A stretch of DNA of 64,000 nucleotides from Ralstonia pickettii (GCF_016466415.2 NZ_CP066771.1:2666001-2730000), one strand, 5' to 3'. Counted from the stretch's first letter, positions 51,325-60,513 are shown. Numbers and translations: made by a program. Notes: generated by a model not told the origin, from the letters alone.

Positions 51325-52865
51325 GCAATCACCCCGCGGGCGGCGAGCGCCAGACGCACGTGTTCCTGGTCGGAGAACGGCCGCTTGCGACCGGCTATCT
51401 CCTGCGTCGATTCATGTCCCTTTCCTGCCACGACGATCACGTCATGCGCATCGGCGTGCCGCACGGCATGCAGGATGGCAGCGGCGCGGTCTTCGATCTG
51501 GGTGGCGGCGCGCGGGTTGTGCATGCCGTCGGCGATCTCGTCGAGAATGTGCTGCGGATCTTCGCTGCGCGGGTTGTCGGAGGTGAGCACCACGTGCGGC
51601 GCCAGGCGCTCGGCGATGGCGCCCATCTGCGGCCGCTTGCCGGGGTCGCGGTCGCCGCCGCAGCCGAACACAGCCCACAACTTGCCGCCCCGCGCTTCGG
51701 TAATCGGCGCGAGCGCGCGTAGCGTCTGCTCCAGCGCGTCGGGCGTGTGAGCGTAATCCACTACCACGAGCGGACCATCTTCACCGCCGAAACGCTCCAT
51801 GCGGCCACTGACCGGCTGCAGCTTTTCCAGATGCGCAATGGCGTCCGGCCACGGCACGCCAGCCGTCAGCAGTGCCCCCAGCACAGCCAGCAGATTCGAC
51901 ACGTTGAACAGGCCGAGAGTCGGTGCATGGACGGTCGCGTGACCGAAGCTGCCGTCCACGTCGAACGTCGTACCCGTGCGGTGCGCGCGCACGTTACTGG
52001 CGCGCAGCCATTGCTTGGCGCCGTGCTGCGCAGCGGCTTCGCCGTCGATGCCGTATTCAATGGTCTCGATGTCGGCGCGGGCGTTCTGCAGCAACCGCAC
52101 CCCGGCCGCATCGTCGCGGTTGATGACCGCCGCACGCAGGCCTGGCCAGCCGAACAGACGCGCCTTGGCAAGTTCGTACTCGGCCATCGTGCCGTGGTAG
52201 TCGAGGTGATCCTGCGTCAGGTTGGTGAACACCGCGATGTCGAAACATGTGCCATCCACGCGGCCCTGCTCCAAACCGTGCGACGAGACTTCCATGGCGA
52301 TGGCGCGGGCGCCCGCGCGATGCAGATCGGCGAGGCTGCGCTGGAGCTGGATGGCGTCCGGCGTGGTGAAGCCTGTCACGGCCAGCGCATCGACAAACCC
52401 CGTGCCGAGCGTACCCACCACTGCGCAACGCTCGCCGTGTTTGGTCAGCGCCTGCGCGATCCATTGCGAACACGACGTCTTGCCGTTGGTGCCCGTTACA
52501 CCGATCACACGCAGCGCTTCCGGGCCCGGCACGCCGTACCACTGCGCGGCCAGAGGCCCGGCCAGTTCCGCCAGGCCGTCCACGGGAAGGATGCGCACGG
52601 GCGCGTCTGCGGGCATCGTGTAGCCATGCGCTTCGGCCAGCACGGCGGAAGCGCCAGCCTCGATCGCCTGCGGAATATGCGGACGGCCATCGCCATGCTG
52701 ACGCACATTGCCGAGCACGTAGGCCACGAACACATCGCCGGTCTTGAGCTTGCGCGTGTCGCTCGTGAGGTCGGCACCCGCCGGCGCTTGTACGCGCAGC
52801 CAGTCCACCACGGGCACGAGGCGCGCCGCGATGGCCGGACGATCGGAGGTTGGCTTGGCTGTCAT
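51321..52865 (-). CDS. murE: UDP-MurNAc-L-Ala-D-Glu--meso-diaminopimelate ligase
   Basis: Third Mur ligase (514 aa). ATP loop VTGTNGKTSCSQWIAQ near 115, TNLTQDHLDYHGTM, and DYAHTPDALEQTL follow. The DNPRSEDP motif near residue 425 is the known meso-diaminopimelate specificity signature (lysine enzymes differ there), so the wall should be the Gram-negative type. Both ends overlap neighbours by 4 bases. Confidence 0.97.
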   Translation of the reverse strand: MTAKPTSDRPAIAARLVPVVDWLRVQAPAGADLTSDTRKLKTGDVFVAYVLGNVRQHGDGRPHIPQAIEAGASAVLAEAHGYTMPADAPVRILPVDGLAELAGPLAAQWYGVPGPEALRVIGVTGTNGKTSCSQWIAQALTKHGERCAVVGTLGTGFVDALAVTGFTTPDAIQLQRSLADLHRAGARAIAMEVSSHGLEQGRVDGTCFDIAVFTNLTQDHLDYHGTMAEYELAKARLFGWPGLRAAVINRDDAAGVRLLQNARADIETIEYGIDGEAAAQHGAKQWLRASNVRAHRTGTTFDVDGSFGHATVHAPTLGLFNVSNLLAVLGALLTAGVPWPDAIAHLEKLQPVSGRMERFGGEDGPLVVVDYAHTPDALEQTLRALAPITEARGGKLWAVFGCGGDRDPGKRPQMGAIAERLAPHVVLTSDNPRSEDPQHILDEIADGMHNPRAATQIEDRAAAILHAVRHADAHDVIVVAGKGHESTQEIAGRKRPFSDQEHVRLALAARGVIA

Positions 52866-54649
52866 TGCAGGCCCCCGACGGGCTCTTCCGGCACGTCCGG
52901 CGTCATCACAAGCTGGCGCACCGGCGAATCCGGCGGCACGTTCAACGCGCGCAGGGTGCCGCCCACGATCTGCGAAAACACCGGGCCGGCCGCGCCACCG
53001 CCATAGCGGTTACCCACCGTCGGCTCGTCCACGCTCACCGCCACGATGATGCGCGGGTTCGACATCGGCGCCAGACCAATGAACGAGGCGCGATATTTGG
53101 AGCGGTCATAGCCACGTCCGGTGTGCTTCCACGCCGTACCGGTCTTGCCCCCGACGCGATAGCCCATCACTTGCGCCTGGGGGGCCGTGCCCCCGGGCGC
53201 CGTCACGGTCTCAAGCATCTGGCGAACCTGCCGCGCCACTTCCGGCGAGATCACCCGCTCACCTTGGGGCGGCTGCCCATTGGTGCGGTACATCGTGATC
53301 GGGATCAGCTCGCCATCGTGCGCGAAGATGGTGTAGGCGTGCGCAATCTGGAACAGCGATACCGACAGGCCATATCCATACGACATCGTCGCCTGTTCAA
53401 TGCGGCGCCATTTGTTGGCCGGCCGCAGCCGCCCCGCCACCGCGCCCGGGAAGCCGATCTTCGGTGCCTGCCCCAGTCCGACGCTCGTGAACATGTCCCA
53501 CATTTCCTGTGGCTTGAGCGTCATCGCAATCTTGGTCGTGCCGATGTTGCTGGAGTGCTGGATGACCTGGGCGACCGTCAACGTGCCGTAGTTGCCGGTG
53601 TCGGAAATGGTCGCGCCTTCGAAGCTGTATTTGCCGTTGGTCTGCACCAGCGTGTTGGGCGTCACACGCTTGAGCTGCAGCGCCAAGCTGATGGTGATCG
53701 GCTTCATCATCGAGCCCGGCTCGAAGGTGTCGGTCAGCACGCGGTTGCGCAGTTGTTCGCCCGACAGGCGGCTGCGGTCGTTCGGGTTGTAGGTCGGGTA
53801 GTTGGCAAGCGCCAGGACCTCGCCCGTCTGAGCATCCAGCACGATCGCGCTGGCCGCCTTGGCGTGGGTACGCTCGATGGCGGCCTTCAGTTCGTTGAAG
53901 GTTAGGTACTGGATCTTGGCGTCGATCGACAGCGTCTGGTCATGCCCGTCACGCGGCGCCTTGAGCACGCCCACGTCTTCCACCACGCGCCCCAGTCGAT
54001 CCTTGATCACCTGGCGCTGACCGGCAGCACCTGCAAGGTCGGACTCCCGTGCCAGTTCCATACCTTCCTGGCCCTTGTCTTCCACATTCGTGAAACCGAC
54101 GATGTGCGCCATCGCCTCGCCTTCCGGGTAGAAGCGCTTGTACTCACGCGTCTGATAGATGCCTTCGATCTTGAGCGCTGCGATCTGGTCGGCCACATCC
54201 GGCAGCACCTGACGCTTGAGGTAAACGAACCCCTTGTCTTCGCCGAGCTTGCCTGAAAGCTCCTTGTTGTTCATGCCCAGAAGCTTGGCGAGCTTCATCA
54301 TGTCCTCGCCAGGCACATTGTTGGGCACATCTTCGGGCACGGCCCAGATGGCCTTCACCGGCAGGCTCGTGGCCAGCACCAGACCATTGCGGTCCAGAAT
54401 CTTGCCGCGCGTGGCAGGCAATTCCAGCGTGCGCTGGAAGCGCTTCTTGCCTTCAGCCTCGTAGAAGCGGTTGCCGGGGCCTTGAATCCACAGCGCGCGG
54501 CCGATCAGCGCCAGAAACGCCGCGAACATCAAGAACACGACCAGCTTCGAGCGCCACATCGGCAGGCGCAGGCCCAGCACCGGGCTGGCGGAGAATTGGC
54601 CCAGGCGCGCGCGCGCCGTGGTGCCGTTGGATTTACGGGCGCCGCTCAT
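52862..54649 (-). CDS. ftsI: septal transpeptidase FtsI (PBP3)
   Basis: Class B penicillin-binding protein (595 aa) that cross-links septal peptidoglycan with FtsW. One N-terminal membrane segment (LVVFLMFAAFLALIGRALWIQ), the PBP dimer domain, and a transpeptidase domain with S313-x-x-K316 (EPGSMMKP), the SSN triad (IQHSSNIG) and KTG (GGKTGTAWK). All catalytic motifs are intact. It is a target of beta-lactams. Start overlaps the ftsL stop by 4 bases. Confidence 0.97.
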   Translation of the reverse strand: MSGARKSNGTTARARLGQFSASPVLGLRLPMWRSKLVVFLMFAAFLALIGRALWIQGPGNRFYEAEGKKRFQRTLELPATRGKILDRNGLVLATSLPVKAIWAVPEDVPNNVPGEDMMKLAKLLGMNNKELSGKLGEDKGFVYLKRQVLPDVADQIAALKIEGIYQTREYKRFYPEGEAMAHIVGFTNVEDKGQEGMELARESDLAGAAGQRQVIKDRLGRVVEDVGVLKAPRDGHDQTLSIDAKIQYLTFNELKAAIERTHAKAASAIVLDAQTGEVLALANYPTYNPNDRSRLSGEQLRNRVLTDTFEPGSMMKPITISLALQLKRVTPNTLVQTNGKYSFEGATISDTGNYGTLTVAQVIQHSSNIGTTKIAMTLKPQEMWDMFTSVGLGQAPKIGFPGAVAGRLRPANKWRRIEQATMSYGYGLSVSLFQIAHAYTIFAHDGELIPITMYRTNGQPPQGERVISPEVARQVRQMLETVTAPGGTAPQAQVMGYRVGGKTGTAWKHTGRGYDRSKYRASFIGLAPMSNPRIIVAVSVDEPTVGNRYGGGAAGPVFSQIVGGTLRALNVPPDSPVRQLVMTPDVPEEPVGGLQ

Positions 54650-54990
54650 GGCTGGACTCCGGAAGCCGTGGGCGCGCTGGCCGCGGCCGAAGACGCCATG
54701 GAGGACGTTCCACCCGCCGGCAAGTCGGCAAACCCCTGCAGATACTGCGTGCGACCCGCCTGCGCGGGCGACATCTTCAATTGCCTGCTCGCGATGTCGG
54801 CAATGCGAGCACTTTTGCCCAGCGCGCTCTGCTCATATTGCAGGCGCGACCAGTCGGTGTTCAGTTGCTTTTCTTCCGCCTGCGCGCGATCCAGCGCGAC
54901 AAACAGTTGCCGCGCCTGATGCTGTGCGTTGACCAGTGACAGCGCGCACAGCACCAGCGCAGTCAGCAGGAACATGTTCAGGCGGTTCAT
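54646..54990 (-). CDS. ftsL: cell division protein FtsL
   Basis: Small bitopic divisome protein (114 aa) that forms FtsQLB and activates FtsWI. A membrane segment (residues ~4-21, NMFLLTALVLCALSLVNAQ) is followed by a leucine-zipper-like coiled coil (RQLFVALDRAQAEEKQLNTDWSRLQYEQS), then a Ser/Ala-rich tail. Recognised mainly by position and topology, as FtsL is poorly conserved. It lies 28 bases after rsmH. Confidence 0.92.
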   Translation of the reverse strand: MNRLNMFLLTALVLCALSLVNAQHQARQLFVALDRAQAEEKQLNTDWSRLQYEQSALGKSARIADIASRQLKMSPAQAGRTQYLQGFADLPAGGTSSMASSAAASAPTASGVQP

Positions 54991-55018
54991 GGCGTGGGTC
55001 TCCGCGAGTCGGCAGCCG

Positions 55019-55978
55019 TCAGCAACGCTCTGCCACGCGCATGATGGCCGAGCGCGCGCGTGGGTTGGCCGACACTTCGGCCTCCGACGGCTTCACGCGG
55101 CCAAGCAGACGCAACTGCGGCGTCGGCAGCTCATGCGCACGCAGCGGCGCCCGACGCAGTTCCGGCGCGGCGGATTGCTCCGGACGCGCCAGGGCCTGCA
55201 TGAAGCGCTTGACGATGCGGTCTTCCAGCGAATGGAAGCTGATCACGACGAGACGTCCCCCCTGTTCCAGACGTTCAAAGGCGGCCTTCAGACCGGTTTC
55301 GAGGTCCGCAAGCTCTTGATTGACGTGAATCCGTAAAGCTTGAAAGGTGCGGGTCGCAGGGTCTTGGCCCTTCTCGCGTGTTTTGACGGCTTGCGCCACG
55401 AGCGCGGCAAGCTCGGATGTGCGATCGAGAGGACCTCGATCCCCGGATTGGCCCCGGCGAGCAACAATCGCCTTTGCAATCTGTACAGCAAACCGTTCTT
55501 CCCCATAGTCCCGTATCACCCTCGCAATGTCGCGCTCATCAGCCTCGGCCAGCCATTGGGCTGCGGTAATGCCGCGCGTGGTGTCCATCCGCATGTCGAG
55601 CGGGCCATCCATCCGGAACGAGAAGCCACGTGCGCCTTCGTCAATCTGCGGCGAACTGATGCCGAGATCGAGCAGCACGCCGGCCACCCGTTCAATGCCG
55701 CGCGCATCCAGGCACTGGGCCATCTGCGCGAAGCTGTCATGCTCAATAGCGAAGCGGGCATCCTCTACGGTGCCCGCTTCGGTGATTGCTGCCGGGTCCT
55801 TGTCGAAGGCGACAAGTCTGCCGCCGGGCCCCAGCCGTTCCAGGATGCGCCGGCTGTGCCCGCCTCTCCCGAAGGTTCCATCGATATAGATGCCGTCGTC
55901 GCGCCAGATAAGCGCATCGACCGCTTCTTCTAAGAGCACCGTTTGATGGCGCAGTGCCGTACTGGCTTGGGTAGTCAT
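55019..55978 (-). CDS. rsmH: 16S rRNA m4C1402 methyltransferase RsmH
   Basis: SAM-dependent enzyme (319 aa) that N4-methylates C1402 in the ribosomal P site. N-terminal [16 protein letters not shown] site [15 protein letters not shown], and later [28 protein letters not shown] and [15 protein letters not shown] are diagnostic. The 9-base gap to mraZ and its place at the head of the dcw cluster are standard. Confidence 0.98.
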   Translation of the reverse strand: MTTQASTALRHQTVLLEEAVDALIWRDDGIYIDGTFGRGGHSRRILERLGPGGRLVAFDKDPAAITEAGTVEDARFAIEHDSFAQMAQCLDARGIERVAGVLLDLGISSPQIDEGARGFSFRMDGPLDMRMDTTRGITAAQWLAEADERDIARVIRDYGEERFAVQIAKAIVARRGQSGDRGPLDRTSELAALVAQAVKTREKGQDPATRTFQALRIHVNQELADLETGLKAAFERLEQGGRLVVISFHSLEDRIVKRFMQALARPEQSAAPELRRAPLRAHELPTPQLRLLGRVKPSEAEVSANPRARSAIMRVAERC

Positions 55979-55987
55979 CGCGCGTCA

Positions 55988-56416
55988 TCAAAAGGAGAAA
56001 TTCTTGAGGGCGTCGGGCATGCCTTGCGCCATGGCGGCCTGCTCCTTCGCGGTGTACGTGGCGGCATCCCAGACTTCAAAGTGGCTGCCCATGCCGAGCA
56101 GCATCACGTCACGTTCAAGGGAGGCGGCCGCGCGCAGTTCGGGGGTGATGAGGACGCGGCCGGCGGTATCGAGTTCGACGTCGGCGGCGCTACCCAGGAA
56201 GATCCGTTTCCACCAGTGGGCCTCCATCGGGAGTGCAGCGATGCGCTCGCGAAAACGCTCCCACTCCGGGCGCGGAAACAGCATGAGGCAACCGTCCGGG
56301 TGCTTGGTCACAGTCACCCGGCCCTCGGCCTGCAGCTGAAGCGCTTCGCGGTGCCGCGACGGAATGGACATCCGCCCTTTGGCATCCAGCGTCAGCGCCG
56401 ACGCACCCTGGAACAC
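55988..56416 (-). CDS. mraZ: transcriptional regulator MraZ
   Basis: A 142-aa AbrB-like DNA-binding protein with two tandem SpoVT/AbrB domains ([13 protein letters not shown] near 11-23 and [13 protein letters not shown] near 83-95), which forms rings and represses its own operon in E. coli. The start is GTG (56416), with GGAGAG upstream; the second residue onward ([13 protein letters not shown]) matches the family start. A four-unit 10-bp repeat array, its likely target, lies 75-114 bases upstream. Confidence 0.96.
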   Translation of the reverse strand: MFQGASALTLDAKGRMSIPSRHREALQLQAEGRVTVTKHPDGCLMLFPRPEWERFRERIAALPMEAHWWKRIFLGSAADVELDTAGRVLITPELRAAASLERDVMLLGMGSHFEVWDAATYTAKEQAAMAQGMPDALKNFSF

Positions 56417-56490
56417 GTTGGATTCTCTCTCCGCGCGGCGACTTGTTCGCCACTCACCTTGTCGTCAACTGGCCCGCAAACGGCCCTTTC

Positions 56491-56530
56491 AAACCACAAA
56501 ACTACACTTTCTGACACTGTTTCCCACTTT
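56491..56530 (-). promoter_or_regulatory. MraZ operator: four direct repeats with 10-bp period
   Basis: Read on the minus strand the four 10-base units are AAAGTGGGAA (56530-56521), ACAGTGTCAG (56520-56511), AAAGTGTAGT (56510-56501) and TTTGTGGTTT (56500-56491). GTG recurs at exactly the same place in each. This fits the known MraZ sites (TGGGN in E. coli and AAAGTG[G/T]N3 in mollicutes, also in direct repeats of 10 bp). The first unit overlaps the predicted -10. Binding by this MraZ is inferred. Confidence 0.8.
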
Positions 56531-56554
56531 AGAGGAACGACTTTAGGCGGTCAA
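56526..56554 (-). promoter_or_regulatory. promoter of the dcw cluster
   Basis: On the minus strand: -35 TTGACC (56554-56549, 5 of 6), 17-base spacer, -10 TAAAGT (56531-56526, 4 of 6). Predicted start near 56519, giving a leader of about 100 nt before mraZ. The -10 and the start site fall inside the MraZ repeats, a layout for autorepression. Confidence 0.65.
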
Positions 56555-56798
56555 GGCTTGCACAGCCCTGTGAGGCGGAAAATTTGCAATCAGAACAATG
56601 ACTTAGCGCACCCGCCCAAGAACGGTGCGCGACTTTTCCCAATCAAATGAAGGAGATAGCGCGGTTTATGCAGAAACCACGTGAGAGAACGGCAGGCGAC
56701 AGCGCCCTCGCTGGAAGTGCGCAGAGCGCTGATGATCATGCTCCGGCGAATGGAGGAGCGTGCGGTTTGTCGTCGGGCCGCCAGGCGCGACAGGTGTG

Positions 56799-57452
56799 TC
56801 AAATGCGGTAAGCGGTGGCGGTCATGACGCGCGATGCGGCGCGCATAGCCTGGCGGATGGGCGCAGGCAGATCGATGCCACCGGCCTGGCGCGCGTTATC
56901 GCCGTGGCGGATTTCATCCTCGCGCATCTGGGCGACGATGGCGCGCGAGCGGGTGTCCTGCTCGGGCAATTTATCGAGATGGCCATCGAGGTGATGCTCG
57001 ACCTGGCGCTCGGTCTCTGCGACGAAGCCGAGACTGATCTTATCGCCGAGGCGTCCGGCAAGCGCGCCGATCGCGAAAGCGCCGGCATACCACAGCGGGT
57101 TCAGTAGGCTCGGGCGATCGTTCAATTCCTGCAGGCGCTGGGCGCACCAGGCGAGGTGGTCCTCTTCTTCGCGCGCGGCTTCGTCGAGCTGGGCCCGGAT
57201 GGCCGGATCTTGGGCAAACAGCGCTTGCCCCTGGTACAAGGCCTGGGCGCAAACCTCGCCGACATGGTTCACGCGCATCAGGCCGGCGGCATGGCGGCGG
57301 TCGGCCTCGGAAAGCCTGGTCGCGTTGTCGGCCGTATTTGCGGAGGCGGCGGACGCGATTACGGCATCTGCGGGGTTCGGTCGGCTGGCGCGGGTGACGC
57401 CTGCCACAGCGCGCAGGGCACGGTCGAATTCGGGGATGAAGCGGTCGAGCAT
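56799..57452 (-). CDS. coq7: 2-polyprenyl-3-methyl-6-methoxy-1,4-benzoquinone hydroxylase (Coq7)
   Basis: Di-iron monooxygenase (217 aa) of the penultimate ubiquinone steps. Two repeats carry the iron ligands: [17 protein letters not shown] with [11 protein letters not shown], and [18 protein letters not shown] with [11 protein letters not shown]. The ATG at 57452 gives [13 protein letters not shown], the family start; an upstream GTG-type extension of 26 codons is rejected. It is a stand-alone gene and fits with ispB in this window for ubiquinone-8 synthesis. Confidence 0.95.
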   Translation of the reverse strand: MLDRFIPEFDRALRAVAGVTRASRPNPADAVIASAASANTADNATRLSEADRRHAAGLMRVNHVGEVCAQALYQGQALFAQDPAIRAQLDEAAREEEDHLAWCAQRLQELNDRPSLLNPLWYAGAFAIGALAGRLGDKISLGFVAETERQVEHHLDGHLDKLPEQDTRSRAIVAQMREDEIRHGDNARQAGGIDLPAPIRQAMRAASRVMTATAYRI

Positions 57453-57832
57453 GAGTACGGGCACCGCCGGCAATGGCGTGCGGCGCAATCGCCATTGTAA
57501 GGCCGACACCGGGCGGGATCTTGCGTCCAATCAGAACCCGGCCGCCCAAACACAACTGTACGGGATAACCCTGTTGGCACGCGGATCGCATCCAAAACCG
57601 CAAGGAATCGACCGTACACATCGCCGATCTATTTCAAATTCGGAAACAGCCTGTTGCCGGGATCAGACAGCAAACGCTCGTTTACGAACATTCGTTCGCA
57701 AATTTCGACCGAGCCCAGTACCACGTTGCTACATTAGTCGGCGACTTCGTTTGAAAGTCATGGGGCGGGAAGACAAGAACGGAGGGTCTGCCTGCCACTG
57801 AACGCAATAAATAAAGATCTGGAGACCGACCG
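57453..57832. other. coq7-porin divergent intergenic region
   Basis: About 380 bases that must contain the coq7 and porin promoters. The most notable element is the TetR-operator-like CGAACATTCGTTCG at 57685-57698. A TACATT at 57730-57735 could be the porin -10 but lacks a good -35. The stretch near the porin is AT-richer than the genes and ends in AATAAATAAAGATCTGGAG, which includes the ribosome binding site. Confidence 0.5.
57685..57698. promoter_or_regulatory. operator-like element upstream of the porin gene
   Basis: CGAACATTCGTTCG, matching CGAANNNTCGTTCG, 135 bases before the porin ATG. Also contains an ACGAA-CA-TTCGT inverted repeat (57684-57695). The same 14-base pattern occurs at the fadD promoter (63448-63461), with 11 of 14 bases identical. 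TetR-type regulators often bind such CGAA/TTCG sites; the regulator is unknown. Confidence 0.45.
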
Positions 57833-59011
57833 ATGAAGAAATCGCTGCTGGCATTGGCAGTACTGGGCACGTTTGCGGGTGTTGCGCAGGCTCAGTCGAG
57901 TGTGACGCTGTATGGCGTGGTCGACGCCAACATTGAGTACGTCAACCACGCGCAAGCCGTAACGGCTGCGGGGGTGGTCATACCGGGCAGCAGCGGCTCG
58001 CGCCTGGCGATGCAGGCCGGCGGCCTGTCTTCCAACCGCTGGGGCTTGCGCGGCGTCGAAGACATCGGTGGCGGTCTCAAGAGCCTGTTCGTGCTGGAAT
58101 CGGGCTTCGCCATGGACACCGGCACGCTGCAGCAGGGCGGACGCCTGTTCGGCCGGCAGGCGTTTGTGGGTTTGCAGGGCAACTGGGGCAAGATCACGCT
58201 GGGTCGGCAATACACCACGATCTTCGACATGATGGCGAACTTCTCGCCGACCGGTTACGCCACGCAGTATGAGCCGGTGGTCGGCCAGCTCGGTCCGAAC
58301 TTCCGCGAAGACAACATGATCAAGTACACCGGCGCATTCGGCCCGGTGACGGTGGAAGGCCACTGGGCGTTCGGCGAACGCGCAGGCAGCCAGACCGCCA
58401 ACTCGGCGTACGGCGTGGGCGCAAACTACTTTGGCGGCCCGTTCGGCCTGGGTATCGCCTATGACGAAGTGAAGGTGCTGACGGCAGCCGAAGCTCTGGG
58501 CGGCCCCGGCAACGAGTACGCCAAGGACAAGCGCGCCGCCATTGCCGCCAGCTACACGATGGGCCCGGTCAAACTCATGGGTGGCTATCGCTACGGCAAG
58601 ACCGACACGGCCTCATCTGGTGCCACGCTGGCTCTGCTGCCGCACCGCGACGACTACTACTGGGCTGGCGTGAACTACCAGGTGACGCCTGCGCTGGGCC
58701 TGACGCTGGCGTACTACTACGACAAGATCAAGGAAGCGACCATCGGCGGGGCAACGGTCAACCCGCGTAATCCGCAGCAGTGGCAGTTCATCGCCGACTA
58801 CAACTTCTCCAAGCGCACCGACGTGTATCTGAGCGCCGCGTATGCACGCAACGCGTCGCTGAACTGGGATTCGATCGGCTATGTAACGAACCCGGCAACG
58901 GGCGCGCAAACGTCGGTGGGCTATCTGCCGGCGGCATCGCAAACGTACTTCATCACGCCAAACTCGGATAACCAGGTCGGCGTGGCGATCGGCCTGCGTC
59001 ACAAGTTCTGA
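57833..59011 (+). CDS. general outer-membrane porin (Burkholderiales type)
   Basis: A 392-aa trimeric beta-barrel porin of the OmpC/Gram-negative porin family. Sec signal peptide MKKSLLALAVLGTFAGVAQA is followed by SSVTLYGVVDANIEYV, the typical first strand. Family blocks include SNRWGLRGVEDIGGGLKSLFVLESGF and LFGRQAFVGLQGNWGKITLGRQYTTIFDM; it ends in the Phe-terminated strand GVAIGLRHKF needed for BAM-dependent insertion. GGAG lies 10 bases before the ATG. Substrate preference cannot be read from sequence. A terminator follows. Confidence 0.95.
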   Translation: MKKSLLALAVLGTFAGVAQAQSSVTLYGVVDANIEYVNHAQAVTAAGVVIPGSSGSRLAMQAGGLSSNRWGLRGVEDIGGGLKSLFVLESGFAMDTGTLQQGGRLFGRQAFVGLQGNWGKITLGRQYTTIFDMMANFSPTGYATQYEPVVGQLGPNFREDNMIKYTGAFGPVTVEGHWAFGERAGSQTANSAYGVGANYFGGPFGLGIAYDEVKVLTAAEALGGPGNEYAKDKRAAIAASYTMGPVKLMGGYRYGKTDTASSGATLALLPHRDDYYWAGVNYQVTPALGLTLAYYYDKIKEATIGGATVNPRNPQQWQFIADYNFSKRTDVYLSAAYARNASLNWDSIGYVTNPATGAQTSVGYLPAASQTYFITPNSDNQVGVAIGLRHKF

Positions 59012-59058
59012 CACGCAGTTTGTTGTTGCCCGCCGCCCCTCTCCTGGGCGGGCGCAGG

Positions 59059-59082
59059 AAGGCACCTTCGGGTGCCTTTTTG
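59059..59082 (+). terminator. terminator after the porin gene
   Basis: AAGGCACC (59059-59066), stable TTCG tetraloop, GGTGCCTT (59071-59078), then TTTG. A classic compact rho-independent terminator 47 bases after the porin stop. Confidence 0.9.
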
Positions 59083-59196
59083 CATGGCCGCGCGCTATGC
59101 TTTTGCGATCGAGCCCGCCGCTGGATGGCAAGCCGACAGTAAAGCAACGCGCGGCGCATCAGAACGACAACAACGCGAACCTTACCGGAGACCCGC

Positions 59197-60513
59197 ATGT
59201 CCTCTTCGACCTCTTCAACCATGGCGCCCTCCGCCCCCGGGGCGGCCACCGACACCAGCCGCTCGCGCGTCGTCTTCGCCAGCTTCATCGGCACGGCCAT
59301 CGAGTTTTACGATTTCTATGTCTATGCGACAGCCGCGGCGCTGGTCATCGGCCCCGTGTTCTTTCCGCATGGGTCCGCCACGGCACAAGCGCTGTCGGCG
59401 TTCGTCACGTTTGGTATCGCGTTCATCGCGCGGCCGATCGGCTCGTTTCTGTTCGGCCACTTTGGTGATCGCATCGGGCGCAAGTCGACGCTGGTGGCGT
59501 CTCTGCTGGTGATGGGCATTTCGACCACGCTGATCGGACTCGTGCCGGGGTACGACAGCATCGGCACGCTCGCACCGATCCTGCTGTGCATCCTGCGCTT
59601 CGGCCAGGGCATCGGGCTGGGTGGTGAATGGGGCGGCGCGGCGCTGCTGGCCACCGAGAACGCACCAGCCGGCAAACGCGCCTGGTTCGGCATGTTTCCG
59701 CAGCTCGGCCCGTCGGTCGGTTTCCTGGCTTCGAACGGTCTCTTCTTCGGGCTGGCGATCGCACTGTCCGATGAGCAGTTCCGCAGCTGGGGCTGGCGCG
59801 TGCCGTTCCTGGTCAGCGCAGTGCTGGTGGCGCTGGGCTTGTATGTGCGATTGAAGATCGCTGAGACCCCCGCCTTCCAGGCAGCCATCGACCGGCAGGA
59901 GCGCGTGAAGGTGCCGGTCGCCACGCTGCTGGCGCACCACTGGTGGCCGACGCTGCTTGGCGCGCTGGCCATGGTCGTCTGCTACACGCTGTTTTATATC
60001 TCGACGGTATTTTCGCTGTCGTACGGCGTGGGCACGTTGCATTTCTCGCGCCCGAGCTTTCTGGGTCTGCTGTGCCTGGCCGTGGTGTTCATGGGGCTGG
60101 CGACGCCGCTGTCGGCATGGGCGTCCGACCGCTTTGGGCGCAAGCCGGTGCTGATCGTCGGCATCATCGCCGCCATTTTGTCGGGCTTCACGATGGCGCC
60201 GCTGCTGGGGAGTGGGCAGACACCGCTGGTGGCCCTGTTCCTCATCATCGAACTGTTCCTGATGGGCGTGACCTTCGCTCCGATGGGCGCGCTGCTGCCG
60301 GAGCTGTTCCCGACCAACGTGCGCTACACCGGGGCCGGCGTGTCGTACAACCTGGGCGGCATTCTAGGGGCGTCGATTGCGCCGTATATCGCGCAGAAGC
60401 TGGCTCAGCAAGGCGGCCTGAGCTGGGTGGGCATGTATGTGTCGGCGGCCGCGGTGGTCAGCCTGATCGGCGTGCTTTGCATGCGTGAAACGCGGGATAC
60501 CCGGCTGATGTAA
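59197..60513 (+). CDS. MFS transporter, metabolite:proton symporter (ShiA/MHS) type
   Basis: A 438-aa inner-membrane carrier with 12 predicted segments. The region FIGTAIEFYDFYVYATAAALVIGPVFFP and the loop 2-3 motif GHFGDRIGRKSTLV mark the metabolite:H+ symporter (MHS) group, which imports organic acids such as shikimate, citrate or alpha-ketoglutarate. A second copy of the loop motif appears at SDRFGRKPVL. The substrate cannot be assigned and no catabolic genes lie beside it. The first ~25 residues are Ser/Thr/Ala-rich and may be flexible; Met9 is an alternative start. Confidence 0.9.
   Translation: MSSSTSSTMAPSAPGAATDTSRSRVVFASFIGTAIEFYDFYVYATAAALVIGPVFFPHGSATAQALSAFVTFGIAFIARPIGSFLFGHFGDRIGRKSTLVASLLVMGISTTLIGLVPGYDSIGTLAPILLCILRFGQGIGLGGEWGGAALLATENAPAGKRAWFGMFPQLGPSVGFLASNGLFFGLAIALSDEQFRSWGWRVPFLVSAVLVALGLYVRLKIAETPAFQAAIDRQERVKVPVATLLAHHWWPTLLGALAMVVCYTLFYISTVFSLSYGVGTLHFSRPSFLGLLCLAVVFMGLATPLSAWASDRFGRKPVLIVGIIAAILSGFTMAPLLGSGQTPLVALFLIIELFLMGVTFAPMGALLPELFPTNVRYTGAGVSYNLGGILGASIAPYIAQKLAQQGGLSWVGMYVSAAAVVSLIGVLCMRETRDTRLM

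Larger units (their letters stand above)
56417..56798. other. mraZ-coq7 intergenic region
   Basis: About 380 bases. The half next to mraZ has the dcw promoter and MraZ repeats. The half next to coq7 has an inverted repeat GCGCACC (56606-56612) / GGTGCGC (56624-56630) with an 11-base loop, followed on the plus strand by GACTTTTCCC. A 70-codon minus-strand frame (TTG at 56802 to 56590) and a ~55-codon plus-strand frame from 56647 have no ribosome binding sites or recognisable similarity; I regard both as non-coding. Confidence 0.55.

Noticed and set aside
56590-56802. 70-codon minus-strand frame starting at a TTG that overlaps the coq7 stop
   Set aside because: The TTGA overlap looked like coupling, but there is no recognisable protein similarity, the composition is Arg/Ser-rich, and the frame runs into the dcw regulatory region.
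56647-56814. Plus-strand frame of ~55 codons beginning MKEIARFMQK
   Set aside because: No Shine-Dalgarno, runs into the end of coq7 on the opposite strand, no similarity seen.
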